From assembly GCA_030248215.1 (NCBI GenBank), contig JASANG010000335.1, forward strand, positions 62,001-126,000: a stretch of 64,000 bases of DNA, given 5' to 3'. Positions within the stretch are counted from its first letter, which is position 1; each line of letters begins with the position of its first letter. Of the stretch, positions 1-39,565 are shown one piece after another. This stretch comes from Enoplolaimus lenunculus (Eukaryota > Nematoda > Enoplea > Enoplida > Thoracostomopsidae). The notes below the pieces were generated by a model. That model saw nothing but the letters and a program-made list of their open reading frames with translations, ran no database searches and was not told the DNA's origin. A program made the position numbers and the translations under genes.

Positions 1-1106
1 AACAATTTTTTGAAAATTTTATTTTTCGGTGACGACAAAAAATTGACCCAGACTGAGACTTTTCATGGCCGGTTTCGGTAGTCAGGTATCTGTCTCGGGT
101 CTCGGTTTTGTTCTGGACCGCTCATTCTGGTTAGGATCGAGGCTATTACTTTCGCTTAGGCTTGGGTCTAGTTTTAGACTTATTTTACGCTGAAGTTTAA
201 CCATAGGGTTAGGAATTGGAATCCTCTGAAGTGTTGTTACGTCCTTAAAACATCACTGGCTATCTATCAGGTTTTCCATCGTTATTGTAACCAATAAAAA
301 TTGTGACCGCACATGGGCACATACAAACATTTGCATTAATACCTGTATGACAGAAAAAATATGTAAGTAAAAGTAAGTCAATCAGTTCTACAGTAGGCAT
401 AAATGCAAATGATAGTTTCAAGTTTTTGAAATTTTAAAAAATATCCGGCAAGTTAAAATTCCGAAGCCAGAGCCGGAGCCAATGCCGAATATCCGGTCGC
501 ACCCTGCAATGAAGTCTGGTGATACAAGTTGTGCGACTATGCCTCAAAGCGCAAGTGTTAAACTAAACTTACGTTGTAAGCGAATCGAAGTCTCTCGTCT
601 TCCAATTATAAAAGGGTAGTGGAAAGTGATAAAACACATGGAAAAGTTACTTTTGAGCAGACTTAACAATAGTATAAGAATATCCCTAAGCCTCAGCGTA
701 AGGGTAAGCCTATAATTGAGCCTAGCTCTGAGTCTAAGTCTAGCCAAAAATTGGTCATAAGCTGTGACTTACACTATCAAAGCACCGCAGAAAAACCGTA
801 TAACCTCAATGTAACATAAGTAGGCCAAACATATGGATAAGTATAATTTATATAATATCAAAAATTAACAGAAATTTGACAATCATTACATATACGACGT
901 ACCTATGTGAACGCATAATTGAACTTCCACAATTTGCAAATTATTGTAGCTGCAATTTTTAGCAAACTGCAAGTTTTGCTTTCTAAACCGAAATTCAGAT
1001 CTGTGTCCATATTCTTTGATTTGTGTAGCGTCTACAACCAGTTGGTAATACCAAGAGTGTATAATATAGTAAGAGTGTGACACTATGCATACAACACGTG
1101 TTAGCG
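1..1106. other. 3' flank of FGFR: repeat remnants, no gene
   Basis: No credible coding. About 430-510 holds a diverged element end with 'ATATCCGGTCGCACCCTG', the reverse of a hAT-like CAGGGTGCGACC terminus; a related piece lies at 1353-1437. About 666-742 is a degenerate CCTAAG/TTAGGC-like island. A minus-strand AATAAA at 18-23 is the nearest clear candidate poly(A) hexamer for FGFR, which would imply a 1.5 kb 3' UTR. Confidence 0.45.
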
Positions 1107-1336
1107 TGATGTAGTATCACGCGGTCCCTACTTTGTCTAACCCCCCCTTGATTGATTGAGGGGGTCTGTACGGCTCTGCATTAAACAAAATTGCGTATTA
1201 GATGAAAAGAGGTCTGCACTAAACATGCATAGATGTATTTTGCGTAAGTGTGTTAACTTGTAGGTGTAGTTAAGACCCCCCTCAATCAAGGGTGGGGTAG
1301 CATTTGTTAAGGTCCGCGTAATATCACGTAGTATAT
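1107..1336. mobile_element. Palindromic MITE, about 60-bp inverted ends
   Basis: The left end (ATCACGCGGTCC ... CCTTGATTGATTGAGGGGGTCT) and the reverse complement of the right end (ATTACGCGGACC ... CCTTGATTGAGGGGGGTCT) match over about 60 bases with roughly a 100-bp unique middle. No open frame. I could not fix a target-site duplication. Confidence 0.7.
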
Positions 1337-1483
1337 GTTTATAGATGGAGAAGTGTCATCCGGTATGTTTGTAACGAATACCGGAAGCGGATCGGATGTC
1401 GATTTTTGCTTGATATTACACCGGAATCGGATATCCGGTCGATCCTTAATATATATGTGTATATACATATATAATATATTTAA

Positions 1484-29187
<27,704 letters not shown>

Positions 29188-31780
29188 TGCTTCAGTCGAA
29201 TTTCTTTTTTTAAATTATCGTTGAATTGAACGAAGAGTTACGGATCGGAATCGAAATCAGACAATTGTGAAGTTGTAGAGAAGTATAGCAATTGGCGTGT
29301 GTAATTAACTATTCAAAAAGTAGTAAATCAAACGAAGAGTTGACAATCATCAGACTATGATGAATATTTGCTTGGGAAAGGAGTTTGAAAATAAAAGACT
29401 CGAGGTTCCAGGATGCCAGGAAACACGGAGAAATAATCAAATTTCGCGTATAAGTCGAGGTATTGCAGTTGCTAAAGTTTTTCAAATTTCCAACGGTAAA
29501 AACTCGTCAAATTGTGCGAAAATTTAAATACAATTTGTCACAACGATTTGCAGTTTTTTTGTAACACAATTATACAATTATAAATACAAACGATTAGTAT
29601 ATATTTTGATGAGATTCTATTATGTACCAGAGTTTGAAAGCTACTGTCTCTCAGGGCAATTGTATCACGATGTCCAGGACAGGAGAGTATGGCTGAAGTT
29701 GAAATCTCAAGTTCACTTTTTTCAAAGTCTTTAGTTTTTGTGCTGGGACTTTAACCGTTGTCAATAATTATTTGCAGTTGATTAAGAATCATGCTTCGGA
29801 TGCAGGAGAATATTCGCTAATGCTATAGCTAATAGTTTTAACTTTTAGTTTAGTATAAATATAATCTAAAAAATATTAATTCATTTTGGTAGTTTTGACA
29901 TTATATCATTAACATCTTGACCAAAATGTTAGTGTTTTCCAGGATTGCAAGTACGGGGCTCTTGGCTTCCCATCTAACTCAAATATTTTCTTTAACGATT
30001 CCGTGTTTGGGGGCTGTTGATTTTACAATATTAGTCAAACTGGCTGCTACATTTCCATCAATAATATCGTTTAACAACTTTGTACCCCGACAACTCCTCG
30101 GTCGACAACTTGTAACCCGAAATTTCATCGACTCGACCATTCGTCGCTTGGCCCCATAATGTCGATGAAAGCTTCCATTTTTGTAATAAAATTTAGTACT
30201 GTAGTGATCCGAATAAGTGGGGGACTGATATTTATTTGGCCTCATAGAGAGCACCACCCTGTTATTCGGTTACGGACTGTTATTTCTTTTTTACCCGCCC
30301 CTCTCCGCCCTTCGTTCCTGATATATATCCGGTATTGCAACTATACGTTGAATAAACGCTTATGTGTCTTGTATCAAAAAAAATTAAAAACTTAAGCGAT
30401 AATGCAAGAGTTAGGAATGTACTTTCAAAACTTAAGTATGCTTTAAAGTTTCGAACTCAACTTTATTTGGTTATGGAGTCATATATGCGCTTCCTCGAGA
30501 GCATTTTTACTATTACAAATATGGCGTGGATTCGACCGACCATCACAAATTTCTGGATCCGCCACTGTGCATTTTTGCCATTGAAACTAAAATAATATTG
30601 CCAGTTCCTAAAATTGTAATTTAACTTAATTGCTGCTGCACCTTATAGTTATTCAGAGTATAGCACCTTCGCATCGGTATCTCGAGGGGCCATGGGCTGT
30701 TCGTGCCTTCTGTCCAAAAATTTTACCCCCTCTAAAGTTTCGACCCAATTGTGAATTATCCGAAATATCAGCATGCTTTCCTAAAATTTTTGGACCTAAA
30801 TGTTGGGTTGCATACACATTTTGTCAAAGCTTCAAAAACGATTCTATTTACTGATATTGCACTATTATGTCTCTAAAACGTTGTAAACAATACAAATTTA
30901 AAATATTTCAACTTTTACTACCGATGTCCCACCTGTTTGTGCCCATAGCCACAGGTGACATCGAAAGCATGCTCAGCGCACCTTAGACTAATCTCGCCCC
31001 CCTTGAAAATCTATACCCCGTAAAATATACTGTCATCTCAAAGCACGTGTTCCTCCTGCACTAAAATTGTTACGTCTCCCCTGGCAAGTTGACGTGACTA
31101 CGGCATTGCCACCCCGTCATCTTAAAATTTTGGCAATAATCATGAAAATTAATGTGCAGTCAAGGTTGGTATTGCACAGCGCTCATGAAACTTTCTTCCG
31201 TCGTGCGTTTATTTGTGTACATTTTAATAATGAAATTGATAGGTTTGCGTACATAAAAATTTAAAACAAAATAGTTTACGCCCGCAATGTGGAATGCCAT
31301 AATTTTCGGTGAAAAAAGCTGCTTTTATATGGTGGTTTTGGGTACAGTTTAAATAATAAGTACTCAAATCTACGATTCAGACTAATGAGACTAGCAAGAT
31401 TGTTCACGGTTTTAGCGTTAGTTGCGCATAGAATATAGCAACTCAGTGTAATCTGTGAACGCGAGTAATATATACACAATGCTCAGTATTTCAGAATTAT
31501 TCAGCGCCGGAGCAAGAGCAGACAGGGATGGTTCACGCCAAACTTCAGGGCAGGGACTCCCAGCGTAGAGGTGGATATCGAATTTGTCGGTGTTTGATCT
31601 GAAATTGTCCGGGTTCACGTTTGCGTTTGATAGCTGTGAAAAACTTGCAAAATGATGGATCTAGAAAGCGAAGCCATCATTAAAATGAAATAAAGACAGC
31701 ACACGGCACACCACACTCACTCAAAAGTTTCATTGTCATTACCCATTCTTAATTATTTCGTTTCATGATAGTGATGTTAA
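29188..31780. other. FGFR: 5' flank of FGFR, no gene seen
   Basis: The FGFR promoter must lie here or further right, but I cannot point to a TATA box or start site. It contains the partial Tc1/mariner-like element at 30199-30492 and otherwise diverged, AT-rich DNA. Short open frames have no recognisable protein motif. Confidence 0.45.
30199..30492. mobile_element. Tc1/mariner-like MITE, left part only
   Basis: Starts CTGTAGTGATCCGAATAAG after TA and follows the copy at 28380 through GAGCACCACCCTGTTATTCG and TTTAAAGTTTCGAACTCAA, then diverges, so the right part is missing. Confidence 0.8.
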
Positions 31781-31930
31781 CCCTTTCTCACCTGAATATT
31801 TTCGATTTCATATGAGACGTAATTTCAAGGTAAGATTCGAATCCCAGTCTCATGCGTGGGAGGCGTTTATGACCACTGAGCTATAGGAGCTTGACGCTCG
31901 AGCCCGAGTAAGCTCTCACGTCTTGTCGAG
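31781..31930 (-). mobile_element. TTAA-flanked tRNA-Gly-like element, truncated
   Basis: Minus strand. The TTAA end (CCCTTTCTCACCTGAATA) leads into GGATTCGAAT (box B) and CGCCTCCCACGC, the anticodon arm of tRNA-Gly(CCC), then TATAGCTCAGTGGTCA (box A). The distal half present in the copies at 57327 and 58778 is missing. Confidence 0.75.
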
Positions 31931-31959
31931 ATTTTGCACTTCGCATATATGTTATACAT

Positions 31960-32415
31960 GACCCGCGGGTAAACGCGAGCCAGGTAAGAAAATTTTGATG
32001 CGGGTATACCCGCGGGTCAAATTGTGGGTAAAATTTTGTGAATCTAACCCACCTAAAATATTCATAAGAAACTTGAAACTAGATAATGTACAAAAACTTG
32101 ACTTTTTAAACTGTTTATTAACCGTATGAGTGAAAAATAAGTAGGGATGTACCCGCGGGTAAAGAATTCCAAAGTGTGGGTAAAATTTTGTTAATGTTTA
32201 CAAACCTAAAATTTTGGTAAGAAATTTGAAACCAAATAATATACAAAAACTTGAATTTTTAAACTTTAAACTGTTTTAACCGTATGAGTGAAAATAAGTA
32301 GCCAGTAACATCAATACACTGAAAAATTACACAATTGTAACGAACGCAGAAGAAGAAAAAATACAGCGGGTAAGGGCGCGAAAACGGAAAAAGAATATTG
32401 AGCGGGCAAACCCGC
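31960..32415. repeat. ACCCGCGGGT repeat with internal duplication
   Basis: Several ACCCGCGGGT palindromes. A segment of about 125-150 bases is present twice (about 32025-32150 and 32165-32300), sharing GTGGGTAAAATTTTGT, ACAAAAACTTGA and AACCGTATGAGTGAAAA. Ends in GGGCAAACCCGCGGGC. Confidence 0.75.
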
Positions 32416-33466
32416 GGGCAAAACCACCTCTGGAGGATTGAACGCTCCCAAAGCCCCCTCCCCCCTATGTCCAACAACTGATGTCCGTTTGCGGAAAAAC
32501 TATTATCCGTTTCCGTTATAGAAATAACTAGATTCCGTTATCTTTATGGTCATAGTTAGTTGTAACTCGCTTAAAAACCATACATTGTACAATACAGACA
32601 TGGTATAATGGTCATTCCAGCAGTGATTGTAAGCACTTAATGACCGGTTTCTGAAATCCTACTTGAGCATTTACTTAATTTATACTTAAGTAATTAACAA
32701 AATCGCCGACTTAATAAAATACTTAACTTTTCGAACAAAAACAAATGAACGCCAAATGTGAAGCATTGTCATAACCAAAAAGTAATAGTTTTGTTTTATA
32801 TTTCGGAGACTCCATGCGTCTAAAATTTCAGTTAGACCAAGGTCAGTATGCATGAGCTGTTACATCTGTAATGTATCAAATTTATTCAGCGACTTAAGTA
32901 TTTACTTATCTTTTTTAAAAACGACAAAATCGTAAAGGAATTACATAGCGTTTGAGAAACCCAGCCAATGTTTTCCCATTTTTTGTTATATTCTTTGTTG
33001 AACATCATCTATCTTTACGAAACGAACTGGTCATCAAAAGCTCGTCATTTTTTTTCTCAGCTGAATAGCTATAATTAAAATGTTCACACATGACATCAAT
33101 TAAGCAATCAACCCCCTTGAATTTTACTTGAAACGTCTGCGATTGCAAATGACCGTAGAACCAAGTTCCGCAAAACAATAAACGATTTACAGAACTAAAA
33201 AAATCAAACCGGCCAGGCACCGTTTTACATCCAGTGCTCAACTTCATAATATCAAATATGGGACTTCTACGACTTTTAATATATTTTTTTGAAATGTTTG
33301 TCTTATATTTCTTGACAGAAGTGTCAGCGAAATGTCATTTATTGTGCGGCTTTACTTAGTACAAAATTTCTAGCCAGCAATATTAACTTCAGTTGCTCAA
33401 TAATGAAAAATGTGATCTGAAATTTTAATTTATCGAGTACAAAATGTTGTTAATTTATATATTTTG
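32416..33466. other. Unassigned intergenic DNA
   Basis: No gene or bounded repeat recognised. A minus-strand frame at 33005-33247 has no family motif. Confidence 0.4.
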
Positions 33467-34299
33467 CAGTCCAAGTCGTAATTCATCACAATTCCGAATT
33501 GGGCTAGTCCTAAGTGGAATTTCGGCTTGGGCTACACAAGACGCAATTATGTCTGATTTAGCTGCGTGTGTTTTGTGATTGGTTACTTGATAGTCGTAAT
33601 CCAGAATCTAAGCTTTATTCCACTTTGCTCAGTCAAACAACTGTTTTGGTAGCCAACAGGTAGCGATTACTTAGCATCTCGGAAAACAGTACTTGCATCA
33701 GGTAATCGTGTTTAGAGTATGGCATTAAGCAGGGTTGCAACGGAATTCTGATTCCGGCTAAAATTTCGCTACAATTTGGGTTCTGATTCTGATTCCGATT
33801 GAGTGCTATTCCGATGCCGGAATTTCGATTTTTCGGTTACAATTTTTTCATGTGATTGAACATAAATTTTGCTTGTTCATACATTCGTTTGCAATTAGCA
33901 TCATCGTTAGTTTTGACTAAATACTCTCAGTTGTTACGTGAAAGCGAATTATGGCGTTGATTATAAAAATGTGACTGCCTATATAATAAATTTTTTCTGA
34001 AACTGTAAACAAAAGTTATACACTTTACTTCTTAATAGGATTACTAAACATAATTCCGATTCCGATTCCGGTTCCGACAAAAAATTTGATTTCCCGATTC
34101 AGCTTCCGACAAAATATACGTATTTCCGATTAGAACTCCGGCATTAAGGTAGAAACCAATCTCAAGGGGTGCATTTGTAGCGGAGAACGAATTACGCCGT
34201 ACGCTTGCCCAAGTCGTAGTTCCCCCTGGACTAGCCTAATTCAGAATTCGGCTAGCCCAATTCGGAATTGGGTTGAATTACGGCTTGAGCTACGACATC
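33467..34299. mobile_element. AATTCCGAATTGGGCTAG MITE, interrupted copy
   Basis: Outer inverted ends CCAAGTCGTAATTC ... CAATTCCGAATTGGGCTAG on the left and the reverse complement on the right. The middle is split by the 411-bp insertion at 33730-34140. An uninterrupted copy is at 55862-56156. Confidence 0.85.
33730..34140. mobile_element. hAT-like element nested in a MITE, 8-bp duplication
   Basis: Starts CAGGGTTGCAACGGAATTC and is rich in GATTCCGATTCCG. Flanked by GCATTAAG on both sides (33722-33729 and 34141-34148). The related MITE at 55862-56156 has a single GCATTAAG (55996-56003), i.e. the unoccupied site. No open frame. Confidence 0.88.
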
Positions 34300-34502
34300 T
34301 GTATCTAATATTAATACTGCGCACATGAACGCACGTAGAAAACCTGCAAATTCCTAGACAGTACGTTATAGATGTATGCTTGTTCAAATGCCTAAGCCTA
34401 AACCTAAACAAACATTGCGACCAATATAGTTTTCGCACAAAACTATAGTCATCGGATATGCATGCGAAACGTGTAGAAACTGCATTTAGTCAACAGTCAA
34501 GT

Positions 34503-34529
34503 ATAATAATAATAATAATAATAATAATA
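34503..34529. repeat. (AAT)n microsatellite
   Basis: About nine uninterrupted AAT units. Confidence 0.95.
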
Positions 34530-35685
34530 CATGCACGTATATGTGCGTTTTAGTGCAATATTTCGTGCAATAATGTGCAAAAAAACTAAACTTAGTCTTT
34601 CGCACTGCTAAACAGATACTGTGTAAGTAACGTCGCACCGAGGAATTTAAATTCGTGTGGGCCGGCAACCAAAAAAAGATTACAATATTGCTTCTGGAGA
34701 TAGAGTTGGCAAACCGTTTAGTTTCAATAAAGCAATGTCTTTGCCTGACATATGAAGCAGTGTCGGCAGATCTGGTAGTTCTTTCTCGATATATACCCTC
34801 GGTGAGTACGTACGTTATAATATGTTGATATATACTATTATTGAAGTGTAGAAAAACTAACTAATAAAATTGTAGTTTTACTGCATATAAAGTACGAAAA
34901 AACTACTTAACGATTGATGGCCACGAGATCATGAGTGCGTTGACTTACGACGACTTACGGCGAGAAATTGTGAGCCAAAAGGAAAATTTCAAAAGTGCGA
35001 CGATTACAAAGTGTTAGCGTGCTCAGTGAAAGCTTTTCTTACCTCAACAGCGGCTTATCACGTAATTTCAGCCGGAAAACAATTCTTTATGTGTTTCGAA
35101 ATTATAGTATTAAAGCACGTTTTTGACATTTTCTAATATTTTACCATTGATAAAGTGCGCCGAAATACGTCTGAATTTATAGCTTGTTACCTCGCCATAT
35201 ATTTCACCAATTTAACGAGAAAACTAATGTTAAGCTTCAGATAAATCATTTGTATTGCGAACTTTTCAGCACGGCAGGACATGCCACTACCTATCAATGC
35301 CACGGCTCAGCAGTCCTGCATCCTATTGGCATAGTGCAAATGTTAAAGCTGGTTCAATATTCTGAACTGGGTGTCGCACTTATTGCCGACTGGACATAAA
35401 GTAAACCATTTATAAGGACAAACGGGTGACGCCGAAGTATTAGACTTAAATCTGTGAGGCAAGTGTACAGACAGAAAGTTACATAAATGCCACGCACGGC
35501 CGCACGGAGTACAGCCTGCGAGAAATTGAGCACGTTTTACAATCAAAACCCGAATATGACTGATGATTTTAAGATTAACTAATGATACAGTTGATCTATT
35601 TAAAAGGCTATCATTAACTGTACGATAGGCGACACACACATTTGAGAATATTGCTTAATTTAGATGTATATAATGCTGAGCGTTA

Positions 35686-35921
35686 GGGTTGCGCTATACT
35701 TTCGTTGACGTCCGGTGTCATCGGTCACCCGTTTGGCGCCGTCCGTCACTGTGTAACCCATACGGCGCCGACCGTCACCCATACGACGCCGCTCGTCACC
35801 GTGCGTCACTGGTCCGGCGCCGTCCGGTATCGGGCGTGAATTACGCATGTCCCATACATCATGGTGACGGACGGTTACGCACGGTGACGGACAGCACCGC
35901 ACGAGAACTATAGCGCTGCCC
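35686..35921. mobile_element. PIF/Harbinger-like MITE, copy 2
   Basis: Ends GGGTTGCGCTATACTTT and TATAGCGCTGCCC with exact TTA duplications (35683-35685, 35922-35924). The interior is GC-rich with many GGTGACGGACGG / GGCGCCGTCCG motifs, unlike the AT-rich surroundings. A further end-like GGTGCGCTATG follows directly at 35927. Confidence 0.82.
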
Positions 35922-36082
35922 TTAAAGGTGCGCTATGTTCGTAGCGAAGCACCGGGGCAAAAAATTTTATAACTCACGCAGGCAACCACGAATTGTTAAT
36001 AGAGGGTCAAGATTTGTAGCGCAAGCAAAGAAAATTTTCCTAATATAGAACACTTTTGAAATAATCCAAATATTTTAAGGTC

Positions 36083-36345
36083 AGAAGGCAAAGATACTTA
36101 CAAGCAAGGTTGAAATTTTTCTAGGTGGGAGCATAAATTTTCCAGGGACGCTGAGCTCCCTGGCCACCCTCCGCTTGGCTACAGGCCCGTTTGGGTGCGG
36201 CGCATTGCTCGTGAAGGCAAAGATACTTACAACCAAGGTTAAAATTTTTCTCGGGGGTCAAAAATATTCCAGGTGGGCTGAGCTCCCTGGCCGCCCCCCT
36301 TGGCTACAGGCCCGGGCTGAGTGTGGCGCATCCCTCGTGTGCATT
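36083..36345. repeat. Tandem duplication of about 130 bp
   Basis: Two adjacent copies start GAAGGCAAAGATACTTACAA and contain GGCTGAGCTCCCTGGCC and TTGGCTACAGGCCCG. The sequence belongs to the GTAGCCA-type repeats. Confidence 0.85.
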
Positions 36346-37728
36346 CTATTTGTATCCCTGAAACAGCGTCGGCTAGCAAGTGATGTTAGTTGACAAAATT
36401 TTACTGTTAACGATGCACCCGAACTTTTATAAAATTGTTCTAACAATCTATAACTAAAATGCTTAGACAATGTGACCGAGTCTAAAACACTACACGTGTG
36501 CATGTGCTACTGCACCTAAAATAATTAAAAACAAAATGTGCACGCAATAATTGCAACTGCAGTTTGCATGCAGTTGCGTTACGCAAATATACATAACAAA
36601 CACATATACAAGTCGCAGTGTCGCAAATAAAAATGTCAGCAATAATTAAGATGTGAAACTCTAATACAAAATACCACTAAAATAAAATAAAAAAAGCCAT
36701 AGAGAACGTTTGTTTACGCGCAAGATGTCAATTTCGAGCGTAAGCAAGGATTTCATTTCGGGATGGTATAACTCTGCTAAAAGTTTCTTCGAGCCGCTAC
36801 AGCGATCGAGGCAAAAATTTGAAACTCAACGGCAAAATAAAATATTGTACACCCTTCGAGTGAAAATTTCTGTGTTTTTTCACGTACATCCAGAAATTTG
36901 TCGACATATCTATTTCCTGAATACCCCCCAAACGCGTTACCAGTAGGAGTATTTTTGAGGACCTGCATTTTAATTTGGAAACAGGTTAAGCTGTGACACA
37001 TCCAAAATTTTTCGGCAAAGTAGGTTGCGTTTACTGTCCTGAAATTTTGCAGTCATTAAAATTTTAACAAATTTTTCGATATTTTCAAACTTACTAATTG
37101 CGCTAACGGTTTAATTTCTCTAAACTATCTTCTTATTGTTCCTCAGCTACATTTTTAGCTATTTCATTAGAATACACATTATGAGTTTTCGATGAACCAT
37201 TTGTATCGTAAAATTTTCAGCACGGTTTTGTTGCTTTGCTAATAATTTTTTTGATGTCTCGAACTTAGATATGTCTGGATTAATCAGCATCGGTAATAAT
37301 CGGCAACTTTTGTGAGTATAGGCACCGGCATAGGCAACAATATTGGTTTGGGTACATCACTACACGAATTTAAGCCATTTTTTATACCACAACTTTAGTT
37401 GCCAAGAGCGTCGAGTTAATAGAACCCCATTGAGAACGAAAAATTGCAGTAAAATGGTAAACTTAACACTCGTAATGGTGTAAATTACAGTTCTAATAAA
37501 CAATCCTCTTCAAGTTTGTAATGGATGTTTTCTGCACTTGGTCGTACTCAAAAGTATCAATTTTAAAATAACTAAAATATGAATCACGGGGTATGGTGTG
37601 AAATGTTTTTAGCTCTGATTATATTGAGAAACAGTGATATATGTAACTTAGAATTTTCTACCACGTAAATGCAGCCACCCATTTTGTACAGGAACACGGT
37701 TGCCGTCTGCGTTTGAAAAATTGTCTGC
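36346..37728. other. Unassigned intergenic DNA
   Basis: AT-rich, no supported gene or bounded repeat. Confidence 0.4.
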
Positions 37729-38087
37729 TCTCTAAAAGCTTAAACTAACTTGATTTCACTTCAACGTAATCCAGTAGTATTAAACTAACTTTCTAGATTA
37801 ACTAACCTAACAGGTAGCTTTACGCTTAAACTCATTTAAAACCTTACATATTTTCAGTTTAAGCTAAACTTGATGAACTCTTAGATACATATAATTTGTG
37901 GGCTGCACTTGTCACTTAAACTAAAAATAAGTTTACTTAAACTTGCGTTAAATTTAAAAACATGTTAGTTTAAGTAAAACTTAAAATTATAGTTTAGTTA
38001 ATCCGCACTGCCATTTAAGTTTCACTAAAACTAATGTTCAAGTTTAATTAAGCTATCAATTAAGTTTAAGTTTTTAGAGAGTGGCCA
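37729..38087. mobile_element. TTTAAGT-rich palindromic MITE
   Basis: The ends CTCTCTAAAAGCTTAAACT and AAGTTTAAGTTTTTAGAGAG are inverted repeats. The interior is dense in GTTTAAGT / ACTTAAAC in both orientations. The target duplication is not clear. Confidence 0.7.
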
Positions 38088-39404
38088 TGTGTAGCCAGTG
38101 TTTTTTGTGCAGGTGGTCATTTCTAAGTAGACCTTTTGCCTAGCGGTCTTCTGGTTGAATACCAGGAATGGTCGGACAGCCAACAACGGCTTTAACACCG
38201 AGTTTATAGTAAAATATCTTAAAAATTAACAACGGTATACCAATAATTCGCAGAGTTGAGTTAGAATTAATGTAAAGCATAAGCCTACTCTGCTCAGTGC
38301 GTGGCGTTGCAAATATACACAATCCTAAAACTAATATTGGCTGAATTACAATCAAAATATAAAACAAAGCGTTGACATAATTGCACCACATTCGCCGTGA
38401 GAAACAAGCCAAACACCAACTTTACGAGAGAAATATTAAAAATTTTTTTCACCGCAGTCACTCATTTAATAAGGCGTTGTCCCCGTTATTTCTCGATAAA
38501 TTTGCCTGTTTCACCAAACACATCAACGTCTGTTCTCACCGAAGAATTTATAGGGAGGCACCCAGCCATACGCCCGTGAACACGGATCAAAATCAAAATG
38601 GAATTAGTGCTAAAACGGCGTTTGCATTGTCGTTTGTTTCACTCGCGAGTGTTTTCACTATTATACATGGATCGACCCCCCCTCCTAAAAATCTCCGCCG
38701 CTCCGTGATTTGAAGTCAGTCCCCCGTTCCGCGTAGAAACCCGGACCGTATAAAAAACAGAGTTTGATTGTGTGTTTGATGATGTACCTCGTGTTTTAAT
38801 TTTGCGGGTTCGCTGTATAACGGTTCATTAGTTGGCTGGCAGATATTGGCTTATTCCCTGAAAAATTCAAACCCATAACTGCCCAATTTCCGATCCAGTA
38901 GAGTCGTATGAAACAGGTTTTATGAGCGGATGGGTTGTTATCAGAATATCAAGGTTGTTGTGACAGTTTTATAGACAATACGTTAATTTTGCGGCATATT
39001 TAGTCTAAGATGCCCCCCAAGCATATTTCTAGTCATATGACTAAGTCTTATTCTAAGCTTAAGCCAAAGAACAGGGTCGTAGACAGGATTTGATTTCGAG
39101 AGAGTACCAACAGTTCTAAAGGTTTTTTCGTAATCGGGCGTTGCGAACGAATAACGAGAACATTTGTTGGTCTGTGCAAATCTATTCTACACAATGTAGG
39201 CTTTTTGGAGTGTTCAGACATTTTCGGGAGATATATTCATTCTATATTTATGTCTAAATCTAAGCCCAAGTCTCTGGGTAAAAATTGAAGCCTGAGCATG
39301 ATCTGTTCGCTGTTGCTGTTGCCGCTCATTCGTCTAATCCCTCAATATTGAACTGATCAGCGGTACTGACGAGCTTGATCGCTTTAGACAAAGATTCGGG
39401 CACG
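38088..39404. other. Unassigned intergenic DNA with dispersed repeats
   Basis: About 38560-38700 shares a segment (ACTCGCGAGTGTTTT...ATTATACAT) with 45360-45500, a dispersed repeat. A minus-strand hydrophobic frame at 38140-38412 has no family match I recognise. Confidence 0.4.
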
Positions 39405-39565
39405 TAGCCAAGGCGGAGGCCAGGAGGGGCTCAGCCCGCCCTAGAAAATTATGGTCTCGCCTACAAAGTTTTCAACCTTGCTAGTAACTCATTGAAAACC
39501 CTTGAATGCCCCTCCTGGAAAATTTTTTAGCCCCCATAGCAAGGTGAGCTGGCTATGGGCCTGTA
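39405..39565. mobile_element. GTAGCCA-family short repeat, copy 2
   Basis: Starts GCACGTAGCCAAGGCGG and ends GAGCTGGCTATGGGCCTG, with TTTTCAACCTTGCTAGTAAC inside. The best-preserved copy: the ends form short inverted repeats. Confidence 0.7.

Noticed and set aside
33005-33247. Minus-strand frame of 80 residues with several cysteines
   Set aside because: No known domain pattern and no upstream or downstream exon in phase.
38140-38412. Minus-strand hydrophobic frame resembling a membrane protein
   Set aside because: Hydrophobicity follows from T-rich codons; no family motif or splice support.
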